A DNA stretch of 64,000 bases from Tetraselmis striata (Eukaryota > Chlorophyta > Chlorodendrophyceae > Chlorodendrales > Chlorodendraceae): contig VCJN01001685.1 in assembly GCA_006384855.1 (NCBI GenBank), positions 1-64,000 on the forward strand. The letters run 5' to 3'. Within the stretch, counting starts at the first letter, position 1, and every line of letters starts with the position of its first letter. Positions 22,330 through 32,431 of this stretch are shown piece by piece. Below the pieces are notes generated by a model that saw only the letters and a program-made list of their open reading frames with translations, had not been told where the DNA came from and searched no databases. The translations under genes were made by a program, and so were the position numbers.

Positions 22330-24790
22330 GCCCCGTCTCGAAGACGTGATACCATGTGCCCCAGCCTCCTCCGCAACCTGCGCACGAAGCTGCTGGTCGG
22401 CGCCAACGGGCCGCCACTCCTCCATGGGCCCTATTCGCTTCCGCGGCCCGGGCACAAAGCTGATGGGACATGCAGCTTCAATGCGCTACTCCGCGCCACA
22501 ACCGGGCTGCCCCTCGCAGCCCGAGGAACACAGTTGCTAGGCGCCAACCGGTCACCACTGCATCATGTGTCCCGGTCGATTCCGAGGCCCGTGTGACAAT
22601 TATACGATTACAATGTACTACGAGTTAGTACCTGTGAGTACTAGTACAATGTGTACCTGTGACTACGGGTATATGTATTGTATAATACTGCCATGTGGTA
22701 AGCGTTGTCATAATCCAATATCTTTGTATCGTCAAAACACTGTAGCTTCTCGCCTTTGCACCACCACTGCACACCATCTTTGTTTGTCTTTGAGTCTCTC
22801 GACTGCTCCGAAACCAGTGCGACAGTCTCAATAGTCGAGAGACTCAAAGACAAACATAGGTGGTGTGCAGTGGTGGTGCAAAGGCGAGAGGCTACAGTGT
22901 TTTGACGATACAAAGATATTGGATTATCACAACGCTTACCACATGGCAGCATTATACAGTACATATACCCGTAGTCACAGGTACACATTGTACTAGTACT
23001 CACAGGTACTAACTCGTAGTATATCATACGTATAATTCTCTCACTCGGGAACGAAGCGTGTTGGTTCCTTACGGGCCGCCGCTGTACGTTGTGCCTCGGT
23101 TGTCGCAGCCTCGTCCGGCACGCAGTTGGTCGGCGGTATCAGGCCGCCCCTGCGCCGCCATGTGCCCCGGTCGCTTCCGCGGCATGCGTATGCAGGTGGT
23201 CGGCGCCAACGAGCCGCCACTGCACCATGTGCCCCGGTCGCTTCCGCGACCTCCGGACGCATAGGGTCGGCGCCAACGGGCCGCCATTGCATCATGTGCC
23301 CTGGTCGCTTCCGCGGCCTAGGCGCTCAACTGGTCGGCATTCACGGGCCGCCGCCGCTGCACGCGGTGCCTCGGTTGTTGTCGCAGCCTCGGACACGCAG
23401 TTGGTCGGCACCATCCCGCCACTGCACCTTGTGCCCTGCTGGTTGCTTATTCGCATCCCGGGCACGCAGCTTGTCGGCGCCGTCAGGCAGTGAGTCGCTG
23501 CACCGTGAGCCCCGGCTGCCTCCGCAGCCTACGCACGAAGATTGTCGGCGCCAACGGGCCGCCACTCCAGCACCATGTGCCATGGTCGCTTCCGCGGCCC
23601 GGGCACACAGTTGGTGGGACCTGCGGCTTCAACGCGCTACTCCGCGCTACAACCGGGCTGCCCCTAGCAGCCCGAGGAACACAGCTGCTCGGCACCAACC
23701 GGTCACCACCGTATTCGATCTCCGGGCACCCGAGTTGGTTGGTGTCATCACGTCGCCTCTGCACCATGTGCCCCCACGGTTGCCTCCGCAGTATGGGCAC
23801 GCAGCAAGCCGGCGCCAGCGGGCCACCGTTGCACGATTGTGCCTCGACCGCCTTCGCCGCCCCGGACACGCATGGTCGGCGACATCAGGCCGCCACTGCG
23901 CCCGAGTGCCCCGGCCGTTTTCGCGGCATGCGCACGCAGCTCTTCGGCTCAAATATGCCGTCTTTGCACCAATGCGCCCCCGGCCGCCTCCGCGGCCTAC
24001 GCAAGGAACTGCTCGGCGCCAACAAGCGGTCACAACACCATGTTCCCAGGTAGCCTCCGCAACCTGCGCACGCAGTTGGTCGGGCGCCAACGGGCCGCGC
24101 CGCCACTCCACCATGTGCCCTAGCCGCTTCCGCGGCCCGGGCACGCAGCTAAGGATCGGCGCCTTCAAGCCGTCGTTGCACCGTACGCTCCCGGTCGCCT
24201 CCGCGGCCGACGCATGCCGCTGGTCGGCACCAACGGGCCGCCACTGCATTCCGTGCCCGGTCGCTTCCGTGACATGCGCACGCAGCGAGTCGGCGCCAAC
24301 GGGCCGCCACTATTGCATCATGTGCCGTGGTCGTTTCCGCGGCCCGGGCACGCCGCTAGTCGGCGTTGTCAGGCCGTCCCTGCACCATGCGCCCGGTCGC
24401 CTCCGCGGCACGCGCACGCAGCTGGTCGGCGCTAATGGGCCGTCACTTGCCATGTGTGCCCCGGTCGCCTCTGCGACCTGAGAACGCAGCAGGTCGGCGC
24501 CAACGGGCCGCTACTGCACCATGTATCCTGGTCGCTTCCGCGGCATGGGCACGTCGTTGGTCGGCACCGTCAGGCTTTCCATGCACCATGCGCCCCAGTC
24601 GCCTCCGCGGCGCATGCATGCGCACGCAGATGGTCGGCGCCAACGGACCTCCATTGCACCATGTGCCATGGTCGCTTCCGCGGCCCGGACACGCAGATGG
24701 TCGGCGCCATCGAGCCGCCGCCGCACATTGTGCCTAGGTTGCTTTCGCAGCCCCCGGACAATCAGCCGGTCGACGCTATCGCCGCGTGGA
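22330..24790 (+). repeat. GC-rich minisatellite, unit about 66-72 bp
   Basis: Around thirty imperfect head-to-tail units, each with a GGTCGGCGCCAACGGGCCGC core, a CACCATGTGCCCCGGTCGC core and a TTCCGCGGC..GGGCACGCAG end. Unit lengths are mostly close to multiples of three, so one plus-strand frame stays open for about 450 codons (23126-24481) and translates to repeats of VGANGPPLHHVPRSLPRP. There is no ATG at the frame's start and frames drift between units, so I treat it as satellite DNA, not a gene. A palindromic element at 22599-23037 splits the array. Confidence 0.85.
22599..23037. mobile_element. Foldback (palindromic) MITE-like element
   Basis: Two arms of about 200 bases are inverted copies of each other, with about six differences over 180 compared bases, joined by a spacer of about 28 bases near 22803-22830. 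Outer ends are AATTATACG and CGTATAATT. It encodes nothing. It sits inside the minisatellite. No target duplication is obvious. A single-arm relative lies at 29758-29950. Confidence 0.85.
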
Positions 24791-25001
24791 GTTGCTTTGG
24801 CTACAAATACATCGTCCGCCCCCCCCCCCCCCCCCCCCGCCCCGCGCCCGCCCTTCGCACCCCCCGCCGTGCGGCGGTAGCCAGCCTTTTTCCTCCTTTG
24901 CGATCGCTGCCCCCCCCGCCCGGCCGGCGCCATGCAGCCGGCGCCCAAGACAGGTTGGCAATGTGCATGCGCCCCCACCTTATTTCCTTGAATTGGTTAT
25001 T
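24791..25001. other. C-tract spacer
   Basis: Between minisatellite and repeat lies a stretch dominated by C runs (about 24820-24920) with no gene-like features. Confidence 0.5.
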
Positions 25002-25530
25002 GCAACTAGTAGCTGGGGTTTCCTTCCCCTCATCGTCTACTTAGCAGGTGCGGTACGGCATACGCACGGTGCTATTAATTCAGTGCTAGTACGCCGTACC
25101 GCCCGAGGAGCTGCATCGACCCCGCAGCACTTCGATGAGCGGCATCGACACCGTACTCCCATACGACACCATCCGCAATAGGGAGGTCTTGCACATTAAA
25201 GCCCCAGTCGTCCGCGCCGTATAGGGCCTCGATGCTGCCCCGCATGAAGTCGCTCCAAAGCGCCCTAGCTTCGGCGTCCGCGATGAAGTCTGTATTTGAG
25301 ACGCTTCGTAGAGCGGCGGACGCGCTCAAACGCGCCGTGTGTGCGTGGTCGCAAGAATGGTCGTCGGCGCCGGCCGGTGGTGACGACGAGGCCATGCGCA
25401 TGCGGTTCCCGACGCAACCATCCCGGGTAGCGCTGCTCCCGCATGTTGCTTCGTCGTGTGCTCAAAAACATAAGGGGGCTTGTATGTCCCCGCCTTTCTT
25501 TGTCGCGGCGCACCCACCATGGGGTCGCGC
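25002..25530 (+). repeat. Right copy of the long dispersed repeat
   Basis: Direct copy of the repeat at 21902-22215, longer because it retains an internal segment. It carries a complete short minus-strand reading frame (25075-25401). Just beyond its end, a short CACCATGGGGTCGCGCCGCG unit is tandemly duplicated (about 25516-25560). Confidence 0.75.
25075..25401 (-). CDS. Unrecognised short protein carried by a repeat
   Basis: An ATG-started frame of 108 residues with balanced composition: a Ser/Ala-rich N-terminus, then an acidic, aromatic-containing helix region (FIADAEARALWSDFMRGSIE), DDWGFNVQDLPIADGVVWEY and VDAAHRSAAGSMQLLGRYGV. The second repeat copy keeps only the VDAAHR part, so the frame belongs to the repeat family and not to a unique host locus. 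I do not recognise the family. It may be the first exon of a longer gene, or a remnant of a mobile-element protein. Confidence 0.35.
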   Translation of the reverse strand: MRMASSSPPAGADDHSCDHAHTARLSASAALRSVSNTDFIADAEARALWSDFMRGSIEALYGADDWGFNVQDLPIADGVVWEYGVDAAHRSAAGSMQLLGRYGVLALN

Positions 25531-25767
25531 CGCGCACTCACCATGGGGTCGCGCCGCGACAGCCACACCCACCCTCCCCTCACTTCGTTCAAATTCGCGG
25601 GTCTGCCTCTTAGGCCCTCTGCCCCCACAAAAAAGACTTGTAGTTATGCCAAAGCACCTTTTCGGCAATCTGCCTTCGCCCCCACCCTTCCTTGAAATGA
25701 AATACAAACATATGTATTCGAATTTTACCGAGAAAGTTGCAGGAATGCGTATCGATGCACAACAATT

Positions 25768-26529
25768 CCCCTACCTCTTGGGTTGAGCGGAGGAAAAGGA
25801 GAGCCGCGTCCGAAATCGCCTGGAATATGAGAGAATCGATACCGGTTACAATACGGTTTTATCACGGATTTTTAGGCGTCCGTCCTCCGTCCTCCAGTGC
25901 TGCGTCTTCGCGTATGAACCGTCATACGTTCGATCTATGCTCGTTTGATTTCTAGGATGACCTCCGAAGACGGTAAGATTCTGAATGGATGCGCGTGTAT
26001 TCTAGCCCAGGCACGTCATGTATTCGTCTGAAACGCCAAAATAACGCGGTACCGCAGCGCGTTTTTATTGCTGAATCAGCAAGCGAGGCGTGCCCTCTAT
26101 ATTTATACAGCGACTATGTACACGGTGGTCCGAGGAGATGCTGTAACATGATGGTAGTGTAAAAAGGGGTCGCCGCGGTGCGGGGGCAGTCCGCCGACCC
26201 GGGGCCCGGCGTCCGTCGACGGACGGGCGACGGTCGAGCGACGGCGTCCGGCGTCCGGTGCCGGTACAGGCGGCGGGCGTGGCGATTCGCGCCGTGCCCG
26301 CCCCGTAGACCTGACGACCGGCCCGACCTGCGCGGCCTCGTGCGGGACGCGGGCCGCCTGTAGGCGGCTTGTACTGTATTGCTGATCTTGCGGTGCTGCT
26401 TTTTTTTTTTGGGGGGTAATACAACTTTTAGCGGTGGGTGGGGTACCGGCCTTTTTGTAATGCACACCAGTGGTCAGCGGCCCGCTTTTACGCGGCTTGC
26501 AGATTTAATCTGTTTTACAAAATAATACG
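25768..26529 (+). mobile_element. Hairpin-ended element family, copy 1 (incomplete)
   Basis: Starts with CCCCTACCTCTTGGGTTGAG and matches 27583-28327 throughout, including the GC-rich core with repeated CGTCCGGCG words. It lacks the right end seen in copy 2. It encodes no protein I can recognise. After its break, 26540-26690 repeats a piece of its own interior. Confidence 0.75.
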
Positions 26530-26539
26530 CATCAACGAA

Positions 26540-26690
26540 TCAGTAAGCGAGACTCGCCCTCTTTATTTATACAGCGACTAGCGACAATATATACGGTGGT
26601 CTGAGTATATAATTACATGAGCTAGCAGCAGAATATATTTGCTGTAAAATGATGCTGTAAAAATGGGTCGCCGCGTTTTCTTACACGCTT
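26540..26690 (+). repeat. Extra partial copy of the element interior
   Basis: Resembles about 26081-26175 of copy 1: AATCAGTAAGCGAG, TTTATACAGCGACTA, ACGGTGGTC and a GCTGTAAAA..GGGTCGCCGCG end occur in the same order. It shows that copy 1 is followed by a fragment of another copy. Confidence 0.65.
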
Positions 26691-26699
26691 GTTAAAATA

Positions 26700-27582
26700 T
26701 CCGACTACAGACAGCAGACAGACGCGATTGATATAATCACATGTGATATGTATATGTAGTAAGCATTATATGTAGCCTACATATCTAGTAAGTACCGGTA
26801 CAGGAAATTAATTTACGGTCCACGTTGCGCTGCGTCAGCATATGTGCAACGACGTGACCGCAGCCGCGCTTACGGGTACCCGCAGGTCGTGAGTGTCGAT
26901 ACCTGCGGCGTCACGGCTGTTGAAACGATATTAAAGGGGCGGATGCATGCAAACGAGCTCTATGCATTCTTGCACAGGCGAGTGAAACTCTTGTACTCTC
27001 GGCGCAGGTTGTTTGAGTCGTTTGCCTACAGGTGCGGGAGATGGGCGCGGCATGCATACTAGTGTACGACTGGGGTGTAGACCCTCGTTCGCTTTGGGCG
27101 GATACGGTTCCGCATACGGGGGCCGTGAATAGTTTTCCCAAGGCAGTGAGTAGCGAGGGTCATGCGTAGTGGTACGGGAGCACATCCTGTAATATTGCAT
27201 TTCTTCATTGCTCCCTCTACGCTACCTCTCAGTCGTACCCTGCGATAGTACCACCCGCAACCCTAGAAAAGGGCTGACCGCGGCTAACAGAAGCTCGGGT
27301 CGGGTATGGATGGGTAGAAATGCCCGAAAAACCCGATTAGTTCTTGAGCCGAGGTGGCGAAATCGGAATAAGAGTACGATTTTGCGCATACCTCATGGGG
27401 CTCGGGGGTACGGCGGTAAGCGTGCCCCGGCTTTAACCGAGTGTCGCGGGCGGAGTACTGTTGCGGGTAAGAATATTGCATTTATTTAATATAAAATATA
27501 TTTACAATATATCTCGCTCTGTATGCTGTCGATTTCTTTAAATGTACGGGTACAAATACGGGTGGAAACGCAGTCATCATTT
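26700..27582. other. Spacer, no gene seen
   Basis: DNA of mixed composition, with an A/T-rich left part, between two direct copies of the hairpin-ended element. Open frames are short and without motifs. Confidence 0.45.
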
Positions 27583-28508
27583 CCCCTACCTCTTGGGTTG
27601 AGCGGAGGAAAAGGAGAGCCGCGTCCGAAGTCGCCTGGAATACGAGAGAATAAATACCGGTTACAATACGGTTTTATCACGGATTTTTAGGCGTCCGTCC
27701 TCCGTCCTCCAGTGCTGCGTCTTCGTGAATGAACCGTCATACGTTCGATCTGTGCTCGTTTGATTTCTAGGCACACCTCCGACGACGGTAAGATTCTGAA
27801 TGGATGCGCGTGTATTCTAGCCCAGGCACGTCATATATTCGTCTGAAACGCCAAAATAACGCGGTACCTCAGCGCGTTTTTACTGCTGAATCAGCAAGCG
27901 AGACGCGCCCTCTCTGTTTATACAGTGGTCCGAGGATATGCTGTAACATGATGCTGTAAAAAGGGGTCGCCGCGGTGCGGGGGCAGTCCGCCGACCCGGG
28001 GCCCGGCGTCCCTCGACGGACGGGCGACGGTCGAGCGACGGCGTCCGGCGTCCGGTGCCGGTACAGGCGGCGGGCGTGGCGATTCGCGCCGTGCCCGCCC
28101 CGTAGACCTGACGACCGGCCCGACCTGCGCGGCCTCGTGCGGGATGCGGGCCGCCCGTGGGCGGCTTGTACTGTATTGCTGATCTTGCAGTGCTGCCTTT
28201 TTTTTGGGGGGGGGTAATACCACTTTTAGCGGTGGGTTGTGTACCGGCCTTTTTGTAATGCACACCAGTGGTCGGCGGCCCGCTTTTACGCGGCTTGCAG
28301 ATTTAATCTGTTTTACAAAATAATACGTCTCTTTTGAAAAATAAATTACTGACGAAAAAAAATTACTGGCGAAAAAAAATGCTGACAAATCTAACGTAAC
28401 GCTAATAAAAGCATTATTACCCGGAAACAACAGTATTACAAGATCAACACTCCAAGCCGGCTAAAAGCGGCCCGCATCCCGCACCACGCTCAACCCAAGA
28501 GGTAGGGG
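27583..28508 (+). mobile_element. Hairpin-ended non-autonomous element, copy 2 (both ends present)
   Basis: A 926-base segment beginning CCCCTACCTCTTGGGTTGAG and ending with its reverse complement, a 21-base exact inverted repeat. Sequence shared with the 34.1-kb copy continues past the right repeat through CACC..CCACAA..CCC to a GC-rich hairpin (GGCGCGAAGCGCC, about 28528-28540) and CTTA, so the true right end is probably near 28545. A hairpin just inside one end and a TC at the other resemble Helitron/Helentron termini, but no Rep or helicase is present. It is non-coding. Confidence 0.7.
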
Positions 28509-28661
28509 CACCTCCACAAATCCCCGGCGCGAAGCGCCGCTTAGTAATATAATACAAGTAAGAATTGTTATCATCAACCATTCGATTCTGACATTAACGG
28601 TTGTCAACGATTGTCGTATCCTTCGGTTGGTACATAGCGACTACTCGTACCAGCAGGTAGT
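28509..28661. other. Element end and spacer
   Basis: Contains the hairpin GGCGCGAAGCGCC that belongs to the end of the preceding element family, then about 110 bases of A/T-richer spacer. Confidence 0.5.
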
Positions 28662-28675
28662 AGTATTTTGCAACT

Positions 28676-28734
28676 TTCTGATTGCCTTTTATTTTGGTGA
28701 TTTCCGACATCGCCTTCTGCTGCTAGCTCATGTA
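28676..28734 (+). mobile_element. 59-bp LINE 3' tail insertion with target-site duplication
   Basis: These 59 bases match the last bases of the LINE at 58311-60344 (TTCTGATTGCCTTTTATTTT through CTGCTGCTAGCTCATGTA). They are flanked on both sides by exact AGTATTTTGCAACT (28662-28675 and 28735-28748). This is a severely 5'-truncated insertion by target-primed reverse transcription. Confidence 0.85.
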
Positions 28735-28891
28735 AGTATTTTGCAACTCACAGCCATATGTGCTTAGGAGTCCTCGTATACCGTTGCCATTAAGGTGCAG
28801 GTACATACAGGTACAGGTACATATGTACGCGGGAAAATACAGCCGTATTTTTCAGCAAACACGTTATGTTGGTTTTCATTTTTTCGCCCCC

Positions 28892-29358
28892 GGGACAGGA
28901 CGGGCACCAGTGAAACCCTTGCAGCGTCTCTACGACGGCCGTTTAGGCAGCAATCCAGTCGTAAGGAAATCCCTGGGTAGCCGACGCTCCGTGATAGTCA
29001 TCAAGCAAATTGCCGAAGCATTCTGCAAGACTGATTAGAGCCCAATGACGGAATTTCCATCACTGTTGGATCACCGTATAAAACACTGCCATCAAAATAC
29101 CCGGCACTGACCACGAAAGGTCCGCCCTACCCGTTTGGGCGTCGGCCGATTCGAGTAATGCGAGTTGGGGCAACTCCCAACCCGCGGAGAAAAGCAAAAG
29201 GGGAGTGCAATAAGGATTTACGTGTGCAGCAAAAAAGGCAATGTGAGGGAGGGCCCGACGCCATAGCTGGAAAATTTTCCCATTCCCAGTAAAATCCAGG
29301 GCGCCGTGAAGGGAGGGGGGACCCCGCCCAATATAAAGGCAGTTAAGTCCTCAGGTGT
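28892..29358 (+). repeat. Dispersed 0.5-kb repeat, copy 1
   Basis: Direct copy of 32432-32979. Both begin GGACAGGA.GGGCACCAGTG-like and end TCCTCAGGTGT. Shared landmarks include TGCAAGACTGATTAGAGCCC and CCATAGCTGGAAAA. No protein family is recognisable on either strand; it looks like a terminal repeat or MITE. Confidence 0.7.
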
Positions 29359-29757
29359 TGACGCAATAACCTGACGACTAATAAAATCCCTGAACTCCGG
29401 AACTAACAACCCAAAAGTACATTCATTTTGTTACTAGTTAGTGCGCATTTCACAAGCAACGTCTGCTTTGCCGAAGAATGTCAGGTTTTCTTACAGATGT
29501 GATAATGCAGGCAAACCAGCCCACAGAGGGGAGATTTGGGCGGGCTGTGGTGCGCTCGATAGATGGAGCGTGCCACAGCAAAGGAGAGTGGACCGGTCGG
29601 CCGCCGTGGAGGCCGGTGTTGGCCCTGACCGGCCCCCGTAAACATGCGCGCGCATACGCGCGCTACGGGTGCCGCGCCAGGGCTATCCCGTACAGCGAGA
29701 GAAACCACATAAATTAGTAGTTTAGAACAGTTCACAAGGAACGTCTGGTTTGTGACA
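29359..29757. other. Spacer, no gene seen
   Basis: About 400 bases without a supported feature. Confidence 0.45.
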
Positions 29758-29950
29758 ATTATACGAGTACTATATACTGCGAGTTAGTACCTGTGTGTAC
29801 CTGTGACTACGGGTATATGTACTGTATAATGCTGCCATGTGGTAAGCGTTGTGATAAAACAATTGTTCTCTGCTGAAACACTGTAGGCTCTCGCCTCTGT
29901 ACCACCACTGCACACCCACCTTTGTTTGTCTTTAGTCTATCCCATGTTGA
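29758..29950 (+). mobile_element. Single arm of the foldback element
   Basis: Matches the left arm of the 22599-23037 palindrome from AATTATACG through TTTGTTTGTCTTTAG, then continues into a segment resembling the inverted central spacer. The second arm is missing. It is clearly more diverged than the two arms of the palindrome are from each other. Confidence 0.75.
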
Positions 29951-30480
29951 GACTGCCGCAGTAGGTTTGCCGATTAGATAATGCCGGGCGCAGCATGGCA
30001 TGGGCGGTGGTTAAGGGCGGGAATGTTGAAAGCGACGATAGCGGGGTGCGCCAAGCGGAAAGCGGTGGCCAATACGGCCGGGAATGAAGAGGTGGCGCGG
30101 TTTCTAGGAGCGCACATGTCAGAGCGCATCGCCGAGAGGAGCGGGTAACAAGCTTTGTTAGGCCAGTTGAGAACAATGACGGTGGTTGGGGCACCTATAG
30201 ACTCCAGTTTGAATACAAATTGCCGATGAGGTTCCAGGGGGGTACACTAGTTACATTCGCGTCGTCATGCAGCGTCGGAGAGGCGCAAGGCGTCGATGGC
30301 CTCGCATCGCGGGTCACGCTAGCGGTCGCTATAGAGGGGCAGGAGGGTGATTTTGGACGCCGCAAAGAGAGCGATGCTTCAGGCGCCCCACGCACTCAGC
30401 AGTGAACGAGGCGAATCGACGTGGGTAGTTGACATGCCAGTCGTCGCAATCAATGTCGCGACTGAGGCCACTAGGCTCCC
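29950..30480 (-). mobile_element. Fragment of a second DIRS-like fossil
   Basis: On the minus strand this region resembles the segment downstream of RNase H in the 14.4-18.4-kb element. Both contain a CEA(I/V)D.L.LSDA block followed by a TV...W...K stretch in the same spacing. It is badly broken with several breaks; neither RT nor recombinase is visible. A basic, Ala/Pro/Gly/Arg-rich region on the same strand at about 30800-31080 resembles gag tails of these elements and could be another remnant. Confidence 0.6.
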
Positions 30481-30597
30481 GGACCACTTGGTAATTAGCA
30501 TGTAATACCCTGTATTCATCCCAAAATATTACCAGTATAATGACACTCGTATGTAGTCATTCCGTGACATACTCGTAATAATAAACGGCATCAGGCG

Positions 30598-30616
30598 CAT
30601 ATATATATATATATAT
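30598..30616. repeat. AT dinucleotide repeat
   Basis: Pure alternating AT of about 19 bases. Confidence 0.9.
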
Positions 30617-31129
30617 CACTCGTCATCGCGACGAAACATCCGCGATGATCTATCCGGGATCTGCCTCTAGAAGCCCGACAATGTCGCTGCGCTGTGGCCT
30701 AATCCGCGATAGCGCGCACGGCAGTGCCAGTGATTGGCCGCGCCGCAGTGGGCGGCGAGGCAGGCGACAGTGGGCGGGCGGAAAAAATATTTACATCCAG
30801 TTTCGGCCGGGACCGCCACGGCGGCGGGCCTGCTGCTCGCGGGTGGCGGCGGCGGCTACGGCGGCCTGGCGGCCAACCCGCGACCCGAACGCCCCACCGC
30901 CCGCCATGGCCCCAGCACCACCGCGGCCCCGGGCCGGCACTCTAGCCGCCGGCTTGGCGGGCTGCTTGGCCTTCTTGGCCGGGGGCTCCGGGCTACTGCC
31001 CTCGTTGACGTTGTCGCCGGGGACGGTTTGCGTGGCGGCGAGGTTTTCAATTGCATTGGTGTTGTGCTTGATGAATGATGATGCCGACGGCCTTCTTCTG
31101 TAGCTGCTTAACGGCTAGCGCGATAGTGT

Positions 31130-31990
31130 GCATTATCGCACATTACCCATACAAGCAGATTCGGAATGTATTCGATTTCCTTCCATCTGAAGTGAATCCG
31201 AATATTGCGCGACATCATGCAAGTTAGACCTTCTCTCCCATGCATCCAGTATTTGATTTGTTTGCGAACTATACCAAGCGTCTGGACATGAAAATCGCTC
31301 TAGCCACGGACGTGGTTTAGATCTCTTCCCGCCTCGCCTACCTCGGCATGGCCGTATAGTCGGCGCCGTCATGGCGTCCTTCGGGTGAGGGCGCAACTAT
31401 GTATTAGCCTGTGGATCGTTCTCACGGATTTTGTCCACCGTCCTTCGAATCAACGTCTTCCAGTCGCCAGTGTCGTGCTTGTAGAGCCACCTCGAATGTG
31501 GGGGAGCATGACTGCGACACACCCATCGCCGGCGCGCTTCCAGTCTTCGGGCGTAGGAAAACCGTACGATAGGGTCTCCCACCTCGTGGCGTCACACTAC
31601 ATACGGGCTGACAACGCTAGCCCGAAAACAAAGCTGTCGACGGAAATCATGTACACCCAATCTTTGTCCTTGACATGGTTGTAATAGTGGAAGCCGAACG
31701 GGTTTTGTCGATGCATATACCCGTAGGGACGAACCCCCGCTTCACGTTTCTTATCTGGGTGGGTACTTGCAAAATCCTACCGTGTTCACGTAGCGCACCC
31801 CTCGACGCATTTGTCGACAATCGTCCAGTCCGCGGCCTCTTTCAGGGCCCGTCTCACGTGCATGTGTTTCGCTATGTTGCTAGACCGCAGCGAGACATTG
31901 GGCTCGGTGTGTCTAGCTTGTATGTACGGTCGCGGGAACCACATGGCGCAAGGAATACAATCTCAAGTCTCACAATACAATCTCTCTAAG
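31130..31990 (-). pseudogene. Decayed coding region of unknown family
   Basis: The minus strand gives several natural-looking peptide stretches in different frames: RPYIQARHTEPNVSLRSSNI with ALKEAADWTIVDKCVEG, then YGYMHRQNPFGFHYYNHVKD with DWVYMISVDSFVFGLAL, then FPTPEDWKRAGDGC and DWKTLIRRTVDKIREND. Composition is unlike chance frames nearby. I do not recognise the family. It lies between element fossils and may belong to one; broken in a few places. Confidence 0.4.
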
Positions 31991-32431
31991 TCTCGCGTTG
32001 CGGGCCCGCCTCACTACGAGGATTGGGCCGGCGGCGAATCGAACCTGCGCACGGGCCTGCGCTCGTACGGGGAGCGCCGCTTTAACGCTCAAGCCGCAGC
32101 CCGAAAGAAACAGCGGTGCTTTGTTTTGTTGTTATATAGACCCGTTACCGGACGGCTCGCTGTACTACTTCTACCGCGTTTAAGCCCTGATGTAAAAACA
32201 AATCATACTTCTACCGCGTGGAGCACCGATTTCGTGGCCTGTTGAAAACCCGTTCATTACTTTTGACGCCTGTAATGTGACCAGCAGACTGGCCTCGAGG
32301 TCGTTAGCGACCATATCGTGATATCGTCATGCGTGTAATTCATGCGGGATAAATAGATACTAATAAAGGATTAATCATCACAAAATCTATCAAAGATAAC
32401 GTACTCGTACGGTCCTTTTTGTTCCTCCCTT
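31991..32431. other. Spacer, no gene seen
   Basis: Contains a tRNA B-box-like GGTTCGATTC word on the minus strand near 32030, but no foldable tRNA around it. Otherwise nothing supported. Confidence 0.4.

Noticed and set aside
23126-24481. 451-codon frame as a host gene
   Set aside because: No ATG at its start; it is a direct translation of the minisatellite, with frames drifting between units.
22330-24790. CRISPR-like array
   Set aside because: Units are continuous and diverging, without unique spacers, and the genome is eukaryotic.
21902-25530. LTR retrotransposon formed by the two flanking repeats
   Set aside because: The interior is satellite and a foldback element only, with no gag, pol or primer-binding site, and the two repeats differ by a large deletion.
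31990-32100. tRNA gene on the minus strand
   Set aside because: A B-box-like GGTTCGATTC is present, but the T stem does not pair and no anticodon arm can be drawn.
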